Notes under the pieces: generated by a model | Seen by the model: only the letters and a program-made list of their open reading frames with translations | Told to the model about the DNA's origin: nothing | Databases searched by the model: none | Translations under genes and position numbers: made by a program | From: CATQHP01 sp965214915 | GTDB lineage: Bacteria > Acidobacteriota > Terriglobia > Bryobacterales > UBA6623 | Assembly: GCA_965214915.1 (NCBI GenBank) | Contig: CBDCCP010000001.1 | Location: 124,001 to 188,000 of the forward strand | Direction of reading: 5' to 3' | Length of the DNA stretch: 64,000 bases | Shown: one piece after another, positions 48,712 to 56,940 of the stretch | Numbering within the stretch: position 1 is the first letter of the stretch | Layout of the letters: each line of letters opens with the position of its first letter

Positions 48712-50139
48712 CTAAGCCGCCGCGCTCTGGAAGGCGCGGGCGTGATAGAGGTACTCGACGATGTTGCCCTCGTGCGGCTGCAGCCAGTCGAGCTTCGTGG
48801 TCGGCACGGCGCCCAGGTTCAAGCGGTCGATGGACGCGCAGTCGAGCAATGTCCGGCGGAAACTCGGGTCATCGGTGATCCCCGTGCCCACCAGCGTCGG
48901 CCCGATGTTGGCCGGCATCTCGTCCTGCGGACATTCGACCACGTTGACGAAGGGGAACATGAACTCCTTCTTGGCGATGGGGTGCTCGTGCGATCGGCAA
49001 TAGATGACCGTCGGCAACAGGTAGGAGCAATGCTCGCGGGAGATGGCGCGGCTCCCGGAACGCTTGCCGGCCGTGCAGTCCTCGGCGCCCGGCGATTCGA
49101 GGTCGTGGTCGATGGCGGCGGAAACGGCCTCGGCCACACCGGGAACGGTAAAAGCCGCCAGCGGCGCTTCGGGGTCTTCCGGCGCCAGAGGCTTTACCCG
49201 AGCCAGGCGCTCGGCCAGCGCTTCGGCGATTGCGCGCCCGTGGCGGGATACCCAGATCGCCGAGCAATTGATGCAGCTCCGTCCGCTGTTGAGCAGCACG
49301 CTGGTTTCCATCAGATCGAGATAGTCGCGCCAATCGTCGACCCGGTCGTCGCCGATGAGGATTTTGCTGTAGCCGGGGCCGTGAACCTGCACCTTGGGGT
49401 TGCCGGCGTGCGCGTCCGCCGTGGCCTGACTGCCGAACAGCATCGTCAAGCCGCAGCTTTCGAGCACGACCGCGCCCACGTCGGCGCCGCCGGGGTAAAG
49501 AGAAATCGCTTCTTGGGGCGCCCCCGACTGGAACATCGCCTGGGCCATGCGGTACGGAGTCCAGGGCTCTTGCGGGCCCGGCTTGAGAACGAGCCCGATT
49601 TGCATCGGAATCACCGGCATCCACAACGTATGCACGCCGGGCGAGTTGCTGGGCAGAACCATGCCCAGCACGTCGGTCTGCGCCTGATAGCTGAGCAGCC
49701 GGCCGGCGCCGTCCGTGCCGTAACCGGCGGTGAGAATATCGAGATCGAGGCCGCGGGTGAGCGAGTCGAGGATGCGGTCCATCTGCGTCAGCACGAAGCT
49801 GATCTTCTCCATGTTCTTGCGGCACATGTGCTCGGGCAGTCCGGTGGTGGCGGACTGCTGGCGCACGAAATCGGCGGGCGTCTGCGCGCTCTCGCCTATC
49901 GGCAGGGTCTCGTTCATGAAAAGACGGGCGGCGTTCTGCACCATCTTCACAAGCTCTCTGCACGGAATCTCGCGCAAGACTTCGCGGGCGCGGCGGGCTT
50001 TGCGCATATCGCGCCGCACCACGCCGGGCAGCGCACGGCTCACCTCGGCGATCGGCTCGCCGGTATCGAAGTGGACGACCTCGTCCTTGTCCAGGCTGAA
50101 GTGCGGTGTTCCCCAACGGAGAAGCGGTACGTGAATCAT
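48712..50139 (-). CDS. LuxC-like acyl reductase (aldehyde dehydrogenase superfamily)
   Basis: 475 aa from the ATG at 50139, where the conserved N-terminus (MIHVPLLRWGTPHFSLDKDE) begins. Aldehyde-dehydrogenase core: VLPSNSPGVHTLW (cofactor site), VLESCGL with the general-base Glu, and the nucleophile in SGRSCINCSAIW. Position and partner gene fit LuxC, which reduces acyl groups handed over by LuxE to aldehydes with NADPH through an acyl-cysteine. Chain length and end use are unknown; lipid or pigment synthesis is possible. Confidence 0.82.
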   Translation of the reverse strand: MIHVPLLRWGTPHFSLDKDEVVHFDTGEPIAEVSRALPGVVRRDMRKARRAREVLREIPCRELVKMVQNAARLFMNETLPIGESAQTPADFVRQQSATTGLPEHMCRKNMEKISFVLTQMDRILDSLTRGLDLDILTAGYGTDGAGRLLSYQAQTDVLGMVLPSNSPGVHTLWMPVIPMQIGLVLKPGPQEPWTPYRMAQAMFQSGAPQEAISLYPGGADVGAVVLESCGLTMLFGSQATADAHAGNPKVQVHGPGYSKILIGDDRVDDWRDYLDLMETSVLLNSGRSCINCSAIWVSRHGRAIAEALAERLARVKPLAPEDPEAPLAAFTVPGVAEAVSAAIDHDLESPGAEDCTAGKRSGSRAISREHCSYLLPTVIYCRSHEHPIAKKEFMFPFVNVVECPQDEMPANIGPTLVGTGITDDPSFRRTLLDCASIDRLNLGAVPTTKLDWLQPHEGNIVEYLYHARAFQSAAA

Positions 50140-50168
50140 GATTGCCAAAACCCCGGCCGCCGGAGGCG

Positions 50169-50196
50169 TTGCCGGAGAAAAGAAGACTCTTAGTAT
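50169..50196 (+). promoter_or_regulatory. Candidate sigma-70 promoter for the SAM hydrolase gene
   Basis: TTGCCG (50169-50174), 16-base spacer, TAGTAT (50191-50196), 38 bases before the GTG start at 50235, in the 95-bp divergent intergenic region. Confidence 0.35.
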
Positions 50197-50234
50197 AGAA
50201 CGATCCGAACGTGGCATGCTGCTACATATAGATC

Positions 50235-51005
50235 GTGCGGAAACCCTTCGAACCGTCAGGAATCGTCACGCTGACGACGGATTTCGGCTTGCTGGATCAC
50301 TACGTCGGCGTAATGAAGGGCGTGATCGCCGGGATCGATTGCGGCATTCGCGTCATCGACATCTCGCACGGGGTTCCGGCGCACGATGTCGCCGAAGGGG
50401 CCTTCGTCATCGCCCAAGCCTGGCGGTATTTTCCGCCGGGCAGCGTCCATGTTGTCGTAGTCGATCCCGGTGTCGGCTCTTCGCGCCGGGCGCTCGCGGC
50501 CGCGACCGCGGGGCATCTATTCGTGGCGCCGGACAACGGAGTCCTCTCGCAAGTCTTCGAGCAGGAACCGAGCCGTGAGCTCCGCTCGATCGACCTGCGG
50601 CACGGTTTGACGCCCCTCAGCCGCACGTTTCACGGGCGCGATCTGTTCGCCCCTGCCGCGGCGCGGCTTGCTTCGGGAATGGAGTTCGCTCAAATTGGCG
50701 AGCCGTGCGACGGTGCGGCGGCGCTGCCTCCAACGGCGCCGAAGAACGGCGTAGGCCGTGTCTTGCACATCGACGGATTCGGAAACGTCGTCACCAGCTT
50801 CCGCCGCGGCGATCTGCCGGAAGGCGGCAGGATCCGCCTGGGCAATCTGCTCGTCGGCGCATGGGCCGATTCCTATGCGGACGCTCCGGGCTCGGCGCCG
50901 TTTCTCATCGCCGGCAGCTCCGGGTATGTCGAAGTGTCGGTAAACCGCGGCTCGGCGGCCGATCTTGCCGGGGTGCGCGCCGGCGCGAAGGTATCCGCGC
51001 TTTAG
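50235..51005 (+). CDS. SAM hydroxide adenosyltransferase (SAM hydrolase, DUF62 family)
   Basis: 256 aa from a GTG. The family motifs are present: ITLTTDFG-like VTLTTDFGLLDHYVGVMKG with the catalytic Asp, VVVDPGVGSSRR with DPGVG, FVAPDNGVLS, and FHGRDLFAPAAARL. The C-terminal beta-barrel domain includes VLHIDGFGNVVTSF. These enzymes convert S-adenosylmethionine and water to adenosine and methionine in the cytoplasm; relatives are fluorinases and chlorinases, but the halogenase loop is not evident. It is divergent from the LuxC-like gene. Confidence 0.9.
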   Translation: MRKPFEPSGIVTLTTDFGLLDHYVGVMKGVIAGIDCGIRVIDISHGVPAHDVAEGAFVIAQAWRYFPPGSVHVVVVDPGVGSSRRALAAATAGHLFVAPDNGVLSQVFEQEPSRELRSIDLRHGLTPLSRTFHGRDLFAPAAARLASGMEFAQIGEPCDGAAALPPTAPKNGVGRVLHIDGFGNVVTSFRRGDLPEGGRIRLGNLLVGAWADSYADAPGSAPFLIAGSSGYVEVSVNRGSAADLAGVRAGAKVSAL

Positions 51006-51017
51006 TCTTGCTCTCCA

Positions 51018-51617
51018 CTACTTGGGCTCGGGCAAGTCGATTTTCTTTCCGGCCAATTCGGTGGAAGCAACGTGCATCATCGGCAGTCCCAGGCCCTTGC
51101 CGATATCGGAAAGCACCTCGAGATCGACGCGGCCCATGATCCTGACCACGGTCACTTCCTCGGGGTCGGTCGCCACCACCGTAACCCCGGCCACTTCCTG
51201 GTTTTCATAGTACGAATAGACCGAAACGGCGCTGTCTTCCTTGCGGTTCTCGGTCTCGATGAGCGGCGACCAGCCGTCGTCGGCGAGTTGCCGATAGATC
51301 GGCTCGACGTCTTCCGGCTCCGGCTTCGCGCCCGCGAAACGATAGGTGCGGCGGTACACGCCCTTCAGGCCGGACAGGAAGCGGCTGACGGGGCTGGTAA
51401 CGTTCTTGCGCAGACCCAGCAGCTTCTTGCCCTGCTCCAGCGACTTCCCCCAGAGATTGACCTTGACCACCTCGTCGGCCTTTTCTTCCAACTCGTCGAG
51501 CCGCATTTCGATCCGCTCGGCTTCGACGGTTTCATATTGCGCGGGCAGTTGCGCCGGCCCGAAGACCAGTCCCAGCGCAGCCGCCGCCCATAAACTCTTG
51601 TTGCGTCCCCGTTTCAT
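51018..51617 (-). CDS. Secreted DUF4252-type protein in ECF sigma operon
   Basis: 199 aa. Signal peptide SLWAAAALGLVFGPAQLPAQ, then an amphipathic N-terminal part (RIEMRLDELEEKADEVVKVN) and a beta-rich C-terminus (DSAVSVYSYYENQEVAGVTV, VTVVRIMGRVDLEVLSDIG) as in DUF4252 proteins. It is the last gene of a sigma factor, anti-sigma, DUF4252 series, nine bases after the anti-sigma gene. DUF4252 proteins have no assigned biochemistry but recur beside such sigma factors, suggesting an envelope-stress output or sensor. Confidence 0.82.
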   Translation of the reverse strand: MKRGRNKSLWAAAALGLVFGPAQLPAQYETVEAERIEMRLDELEEKADEVVKVNLWGKSLEQGKKLLGLRKNVTSPVSRFLSGLKGVYRRTYRFAGAKPEPEDVEPIYRQLADDGWSPLIETENRKEDSAVSVYSYYENQEVAGVTVVATDPEEVTVVRIMGRVDLEVLSDIGKGLGLPMMHVASTELAGKKIDLPEPK

Positions 51618-51626
51618 CGTTGACCC

Positions 51627-51998
51627 CTATTCCCTTTCGATCCCCCCGGCGCCGAATGCGGCGTCGCGCGCCAGATTAAACGTTATCCCCGCAAGGTGCA
51701 GCGACTCGACCAAGCGCGTCTCGGCTTCCCTGGCTTCCGCCAGCCGGGCCGCTTCATTCGCCTCCAGGCGGTGATGGATGCCGAAGCCGACGATCAACGA
51801 AGCCGCGGCCAGCGCCGCCGCCGCCCAGACGTTGATCTTCGGACGCGGCAAGAATTCCATTTCGGCGGAAGGGCGGTCGAATGCCCCGCGCCGTACCGCC
51901 GCCATGACGTTTGCGGCGAAATTCGCCGGCGCCGGCCGCCGCGCCAGCCGCTCCGTCAATTCCTCTTCCAGGCGGCCGTTATCTTCCCATCGGCTCAT
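51627..51998 (-). CDS. Putative membrane anti-sigma factor
   Basis: 123 aa from the ATG at 51998 with GGAGGT five bases upstream; the start lies within the sigma gene's 3' end (20-base overlap). A cytoplasmic N-terminal part (EELTERLARRPAPANFAANV) precedes one membrane helix (VWAAAALAAASLIVGFGI) and a short extracytoplasmic helical tail. The layout and overlap with the ECF sigma gene indicate an anti-sigma factor that holds the sigma at the membrane. No zinc HxxxCxxC motif is present, so it would be a non-ZAS type. Confidence 0.78.
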   Translation of the reverse strand: MSRWEDNGRLEEELTERLARRPAPANFAANVMAAVRRGAFDRPSAEMEFLPRPKINVWAAAALAAASLIVGFGIHHRLEANEAARLAEAREAETRLVESLHLAGITFNLARDAAFGAGGIERE

Positions 51999-52533
51999 AA
52001 CAGACCTCCGTCTCGAAGCGGGCAACCTTCGACTTCAGTTTTTTCAGCGACCTGTGCAGCAGCGTCTTCACTGTGTTCAGCGGGATTCCCGTGGCGTCGG
52101 CGATTTCGCTCAGCTTCAAATCCTCCTGAAAACGCAGGATCAGCACCATGCGCATTTTTTCCGGCAAGACCGCGATCTTTTGTCCCAGCACGCCGGCCAG
52201 GATCGGATCGCGCCTGACATCGCTGAAGCCCGGTTCTCGGATTTCTTCCAACGGCCGATAGCGGCGGTGCTTCTGGCGCCGCTTGTAATCGATGCATTTC
52301 CGCGTCACCGTTTGCCGCAGCCAGTTGCTCAGATGAACGTCGGACTCGAGCTTGGCCAGATTGCGGAACAACTCGAGGTAAGCTTCTTGGGCGATATCCT
52401 GCGCCAACGTCCGATCCTGGAAGAAATTGTACGCCAAGCTGTACACCATCGACTCGTGCCTTGCGACGATGGCGGCAAACGCCTCTTTGTCCGCGAGCGC
52501 CGCGTCAACCAATTTCCTGGATGCCGGTTCCAT
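51979..52533 (-). CDS. ECF-type RNA polymerase sigma factor
   Basis: 184 aa from the ATG at 52533 (the frame is open to a TTG at 52596). Region 2: ARHESMVYSLAYNFFQDRTL and AQDIAQEAYLELFRNL, then SNWLRQTVTRKCIDYKRR. Region 4: LPEKMRMVLILRFQEDLKLS and EIADATGIPLNTVKTLLHRS, the helix-turn-helix for -35 recognition. The anti-sigma and DUF4252 genes follow as one operon, so its regulon probably includes this operon and answers an envelope signal. Confidence 0.92.
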   Translation of the reverse strand: MEPASRKLVDAALADKEAFAAIVARHESMVYSLAYNFFQDRTLAQDIAQEAYLELFRNLAKLESDVHLSNWLRQTVTRKCIDYKRRQKHRRYRPLEEIREPGFSDVRRDPILAGVLGQKIAVLPEKMRMVLILRFQEDLKLSEIADATGIPLNTVKTLLHRSLKKLKSKVARFETEVCYEPMGR

Positions 52534-52602
52534 TGATTCCAAAAATCGCTCCTGCCGCCGCTGTTCTTTGACGCCTGTTACGACCGAACGGCGCAAAAGG
52601 GT

Positions 52603-53238
52603 TCACAATCCATGATAAAAGGTCGCCGTGCGGCGCCACACGATATCCGTCGCGTCGAGCAACTGATGATCGGAATCGAGCAACTGCAATTCGACGTTGG
52701 GCTTGTCTCGCGCAAATTCGATCGATAACTGCGGATCGACGTCTCGGTCGCGGCGGCCGTGGAAGACGAGCGTCTTTTGCGAGACCGCGGGGAACGCATC
52801 GTATGTCAGAGCTTCGGCGTAGAGTCGATAGCCGACCTTCTCCCGGCGCTGCGTGTTGTAGTGGTACACCTCCAGGCTGTCGGATTTTTTCCAGTTTTCC
52901 ATTTCCGCCGGGGTGAGGCGCTGCGACCAGCGGCGCGCGAAATCGAACGCCGGAGCCATGAGCACGAGCGGCGGACATCTCTCGGGCTCGCGGGCGGCGT
53001 GCAGCGCGGCCAGGTAACCGCCCATGCTGGAACCCATCAGCAGAACCGGCTCGAGCGCATCTGCCGCGTCCGCGACAACCCGAAGCTGGCTGCCGATGGT
53101 CAACGAGCCGAAGTCGCCCTCGTCGAGCCGGGGCCGATGAACGGCGGCGCCGATTGCCGCGAACCGCCGCTCAAAAAAACGGGCTTTCGCGGAGAGGGGA
53201 CTGGAGGCGAAGCCGTGCAAGTAAACGATGTTCGGCAT
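52603..53238 (-). CDS. YqiA/YcfP-like alpha/beta-fold esterase
   Basis: 211 aa. Begins MPNIVYLHGFASSPLSAKAR, the family opening with the oxyanion HGF. Nucleophile elbow GSSMGG, catalytic Asp in FHGRRDRDVD and His in SDHQLLD near the C-terminus. This is the short lid-less hydrolase family of E. coli YqiA (thioester/ester hydrolysis); the natural substrate is unknown. Its start region overlaps the possible upstream start of the divergent MATE transporter gene. Confidence 0.85.
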   Translation of the reverse strand: MPNIVYLHGFASSPLSAKARFFERRFAAIGAAVHRPRLDEGDFGSLTIGSQLRVVADAADALEPVLLMGSSMGGYLAALHAAREPERCPPLVLMAPAFDFARRWSQRLTPAEMENWKKSDSLEVYHYNTQRREKVGYRLYAEALTYDAFPAVSQKTLVFHGRRDRDVDPQLSIEFARDKPNVELQLLDSDHQLLDATDIVWRRTATFYHGL

Positions 53239-53254
53239 GCAGCTTCATTCTTCC

Positions 53255-54661
53255 ATGCCGGATATCGCTCGATTCACAGGCGGCAACGGCGGCTGCGAAA
53301 ATGGAAAACTTCGCGTGTCGGATTCCTTCAAAAGCAACCCCCACGGGACGTTGCTCGCGCTCGCCGTTCCCGTATTGGGCTCGCTGATCGCGGAGCCGCT
53401 TACCGGCTTGGTCGATACCGGATTCGTCGCCAAGCTGGGGTCGGAGCCGCTGGCCGCCCTGGGCGTCGGCACGCTGCTGATGTCCACTCTGTTCTGGGTG
53501 TTCGGCTTTCTTGGAATCGCCACGCAGACCGAGATCGGCGCCCTCTGGGGCCGCCGCCGGCGGGACGGAGACGCGGTTGCAGAAGCCGCCCGTTGGAGCG
53601 CCGCGGTCATCCTGCTGGCGGCCGGCATCGGGGCGGGAGTGATGCTGATCGGTTGGCCGTCGATTCCCGGCGGCGTCCGGGCCATGGGCGCAGAGGGGCG
53701 AGTCGCCGATTTGGCGGTCGAATACACCAGGATCCGGCTTTTCGGCGCCCCGGCGGTGTTGATTACTTTTGCCGCGTTCGGAGCGTTGCGCGGGATCCAG
53801 CAGATGCGCGCGCCGCTGCGGGTTGCCGTGGCTGTGAATGCGCTCAACATCGTCCTCGACTATTTTTTGATTTTCGGCGTCGGCCCGCTGAACCCGATGG
53901 GAGTCGGCGGGGCTGCTCTGGCAAGCTCGATCAGCCAGTGGATCGGCGCTCTCTGGGCGGCGGGCGCCGCATGGCGCGCGCTCGGCCGGCCGAAGGCGAT
54001 GGATTGGTCGCGCGCGCCGCGGCTCTTCTCCGACGGCTGGGACCTTTTTCTTCGCGCCGCGTTGCTGAATGCGTTCCTTGTGCTCACGACGCGCACGGCG
54101 ACGCGAATCGGGGCCGAGGCGGGCGCCGTGCATCAAGTGATTCGCAGCGTCTGGACGTTCACCGCCCTCTTTCTCGACGCCTTCGCGCTCGCGGGCCAGA
54201 GCCTGGTCGCCTATTTCATGGGTTCCGGCGATATTGCCGCGGCGCGGCGGGCGGCGAAAGTCGTTTGCCTGTGGTCGTTCGGCGCGGGCGCCGCCCTCGG
54301 CTTGGGCATGTTTTTGGCGCAGCCGGCGATGGAACGGGTTTACGTCCCCGTCGAAGCGCTTGCGCTGTTCGCTGTCCCCTGGCGGATCTGCGCGCTGAGC
54401 CAGCCGCTCAACGGGCTGTCGTTCGGCACGGACGGCATTCATTGGGGCGCAGGCGACTTCCGCTATCTGCGCAACGCGGTTTTCGCAGCGGGAGCAGTGG
54501 GGGCGGCCGCGCTCATGCTCGTCGATATCGAATCGCCGCAGGCGCTGAATCGGACATGGTTGGCCGCGGCGGCGTGGATCGGCGTGCGCGCGGCGCTCGG
54601 CATCCTCCGCGTCTGGCCGGGCGTCGGCGCGGCGCCGCTCCAACTCCGGGGCACAAGCTGA
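53255..54661 (+). CDS. MATE-family multidrug/toxin efflux transporter (DinF-like)
   Basis: 468 aa from the ATG at 53255; an ATG 27 bases upstream would overlap the divergent esterase gene. About twelve membrane segments in two bundles: LLALAVPVLGSLIAEPLTGL, VDTGFVAKLG (the conserved MATE motif after TM1), LFWVFGFLGIATQTEIGALW and VVCLWSFGAGAALGLGMFLA among others. It probably exports cationic compounds by H+ or Na+ antiport at the inner membrane. It converges with phoD across nine bases. Confidence 0.9.
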   Translation: MPDIARFTGGNGGCENGKLRVSDSFKSNPHGTLLALAVPVLGSLIAEPLTGLVDTGFVAKLGSEPLAALGVGTLLMSTLFWVFGFLGIATQTEIGALWGRRRRDGDAVAEAARWSAAVILLAAGIGAGVMLIGWPSIPGGVRAMGAEGRVADLAVEYTRIRLFGAPAVLITFAAFGALRGIQQMRAPLRVAVAVNALNIVLDYFLIFGVGPLNPMGVGGAALASSISQWIGALWAAGAAWRALGRPKAMDWSRAPRLFSDGWDLFLRAALLNAFLVLTTRTATRIGAEAGAVHQVIRSVWTFTALFLDAFALAGQSLVAYFMGSGDIAAARRAAKVVCLWSFGAGAALGLGMFLAQPAMERVYVPVEALALFAVPWRICALSQPLNGLSFGTDGIHWGAGDFRYLRNAVFAAGAVGAAALMLVDIESPQALNRTWLAAAAWIGVRAALGILRVWPGVGAAPLQLRGTS

Positions 54662-54670
54662 TTGTGGCCG

Positions 54671-56200
54671 TCACGCCGGCGCCGGGCCGGGGCGGCCGTT
54701 CTCGACGACGAACTCGGCCAGAGTTTTGCGCGGAGCGCCCGGCCGCGTAACGTAGTCGAGCACGCGGTAAGCGGACGTCCAGCGTTCCGGCGTGACCTCG
54801 CAGCTCACGTAGCCGCGCTGCGCGTTGTAGAGCTTGACGAAAGGGTTCTCGCGGCGGATGCTCTCGGCATAGTCCTCGCGGGGGCCGCCGTCGCCGCCCG
54901 AGCTGATGGAAGTGCCCACGAATTCGCTCGCGACAGCCAGCGAATTTTCGTCGTCGAAATCCACTTTCAGATCGTTGACCCAGTGCGTGTGGATGTCCCC
55001 GGTGAGGACGACCGGGTTGGCTACATTGCTCTCCTCGAAAAACCGCAGGACGCGCTTGCGGTTGGCGTCGTAGCCGGACCATTGGTCCATGCTGATCTTG
55101 ACTTCGCCCCCCGGCTCGCGGTCGGCGCGGGCCATCATCACCTGCTGCGCGAGAACGTTCCACGCCGCTGGAGACCGTTCGAGCGCAGCGAACAGCCATT
55201 TCTCCTGCCGCTCGCCGAGAAGGGTCGCCGCGGGATCGAAAACACCCTCGCAGAGAGGCTTGGTGCGGTCCCCGCAGGGTTGGTCGGTTCGATATTGGCG
55301 GGTGTCCAGGATGGCGAAATTCACCAGTTGGCCGTATGCAGAGCGCCGGTACAGGAGCATGTCCGCGCCTTGCGGAACCTGCGCCGCCCGCAGCGGCATG
55401 TGCTCGTAATAGGCTTGGTAGGCATGGGCGCGCCGCGTTAAAAAGGCGTCGACATCGACGTCGGCCTCTTCCGAGATCTCCGCCGCGTAATTGTTGTCGA
55501 CCTCGTGATCGTCCCAGGTCACCAGCCAAGGGCATACGGCATGCGCGCGCTGGAGGTCGGCGTCGGTGCGATAGAGCGCATAGCGGTTGCGGTAATCGGC
55601 GAGCGACTGGATTTCTCCGCCGCGGTGCGCGCGGACGCGGGGGTTCGCCGCGCCTTCGTAGATGTAGTCGCCGAGGTGCAGGATCAGGTCAGGGTTCTCG
55701 TCCGCCATATGCTTGTAGGCGGTGTAGTAACCCGTTTCGTAGTGTTGGCAAGAGGCGAAAGCAAACCGCAGCCGGTCAGGCCGCGCGTTCGAGACCGGAA
55801 CGGTGCGGGCGCGTCCGACCGCGCTTTCCTCGCCGCCGGCTATGAAGCGGTACCAATACCAACGGTCGGGATCGAGGCCGGAGACTTCGACATGAACGGA
55901 ATGGCCCAGGCGCGGGTCCGCGGCGGCCACTCCCCCGCGCACCGGCCTGCGCATGTTCTCGTCCGCTGCGACTTGCCAACGCACGTCGATCGGCTCGTCG
56001 GGCATTCCGCCGCCGTTGAGCGGATCGAGCGCCAAGCGCGTCCACAGAACGAAACCGTCGGGCGCGGGATCGCCCGAGGCGACGCCGAGCCGGAATGGGT
56101 CGCCGCCCAACCGCGAATTGCGGCGGACCTGCGGGTAAGCCCGCAGCGCGACAGCCGGCAGGGAAGCCAAGGAAAGGAATGCGCGCCGATGCATTGTCAT
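54671..56200 (-). CDS. phoD: PhoD-family alkaline phosphatase/phosphodiesterase, Tat-exported
   Basis: 509 aa (a second Met lies two codons in). Tat leader MHRRAFLSLASLPAVALRAY. PhoD core: FRLGVASGDPAPDGFVLWTR (N-terminal domain), FAFASCQHYETGYYTAY with the metal Cys/His region, ILHLGDYIYEG (Asp-Tyr), TWDDHEVDNN, and LTGDIHTHWVND supplying the late Asp/His ligands. Calcium- and iron-dependent PhoD enzymes hydrolyse phosphodiesters and monoesters outside the cytoplasm for phosphate supply. No Pho box was recognised. Confidence 0.92.
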   Translation of the reverse strand: MTMHRRAFLSLASLPAVALRAYPQVRRNSRLGGDPFRLGVASGDPAPDGFVLWTRLALDPLNGGGMPDEPIDVRWQVAADENMRRPVRGGVAAADPRLGHSVHVEVSGLDPDRWYWYRFIAGGEESAVGRARTVPVSNARPDRLRFAFASCQHYETGYYTAYKHMADENPDLILHLGDYIYEGAANPRVRAHRGGEIQSLADYRNRYALYRTDADLQRAHAVCPWLVTWDDHEVDNNYAAEISEEADVDVDAFLTRRAHAYQAYYEHMPLRAAQVPQGADMLLYRRSAYGQLVNFAILDTRQYRTDQPCGDRTKPLCEGVFDPAATLLGERQEKWLFAALERSPAAWNVLAQQVMMARADREPGGEVKISMDQWSGYDANRKRVLRFFEESNVANPVVLTGDIHTHWVNDLKVDFDDENSLAVASEFVGTSISSGGDGGPREDYAESIRRENPFVKLYNAQRGYVSCEVTPERWTSAYRVLDYVTRPGAPRKTLAEFVVENGRPGPAPA

Positions 56201-56335
56201 GCTCCCATGATAGAGGCCGCCCGGCGGGTTCGGATGAAAAAATTCAGAGAATCTTCACGGCGGCAATCTCCCCTTCCGGAATGTTTTAGAATGCAGCGTG
56301 TTGGGGTATCCTAGGACTGGAGGTAATTTTACGAC

Positions 56336-56773
56336 ATGATGCGCGCATTCGGATTCTCGTTGGCTCTGGCGCTCGCTTTTCTGGCGGGCACTTTCGTGCC
56401 GACGGCATCGACCCATACCATAAAGAACCACTATCTTCAAATCGACTATATGCAAATCCCGCCGGGGCAAGCGCTCAAGTACCGCGATCTGGAGCAGCTC
56501 TGGAAACCCGTTCACCAGTTGCGCGTCGATAAGGGCTATATTGCTTCCTGGCGGCTGTACGGCCATCACTTCCCCGGCGGCGGCGAGGCAGCCTATCAGT
56601 ACGTCACCGTCACGCAATTTCCGACGTTCCAGGCCATGGAGGAACAGCATTACCCCGAGTTGTTCAAAGAGGTCCACGGCGCCGACTACGACACGGAGAT
56701 ATCCAAGCAAACGAACGAGGCGCGGACGCTGACCCACACCGACATCTGGGCATTGCTCGACTATGTGGAGTGA
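56336..56773 (+). CDS. Small secreted alpha/beta-barrel-like protein, hypothetical
   Basis: 145 aa with GGAGGT before the start. Signal peptide GFSLALALAFLAGTFVPTAS. The mature part alternates strands and helices like ABM/Dabb/NIPSNAP ferredoxin-like folds: YLQIDYMQIPPGQALKYRDL, QLWKPVHQLRVDKGYIASWR, YQYVTVTQFPTFQAMEE. No enzymatic motif is evident. It is followed by the DUF885 lipoprotein gene 168 bases later on the same strand; a functional link is uncertain. Confidence 0.75.
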   Translation: MMRAFGFSLALALAFLAGTFVPTASTHTIKNHYLQIDYMQIPPGQALKYRDLEQLWKPVHQLRVDKGYIASWRLYGHHFPGGGEAAYQYVTVTQFPTFQAMEEQHYPELFKEVHGADYDTEISKQTNEARTLTHTDIWALLDYVE

Positions 56774-56940
56774 GCGGGTCGATTGCGCGGCTTTGCACGG
56801 GACTTGCAATGGAGCGCCGGGCGGCTTGCCAGTGGAAACCGACACGACTAAGATGATGAAGAGTTGCCGAACCGAGCGGACTTGCCGGCCATGAAAAAAG
56901 CGAGGGCGCACGCCCATCATGATTCTTCCGGGAACCTGAC

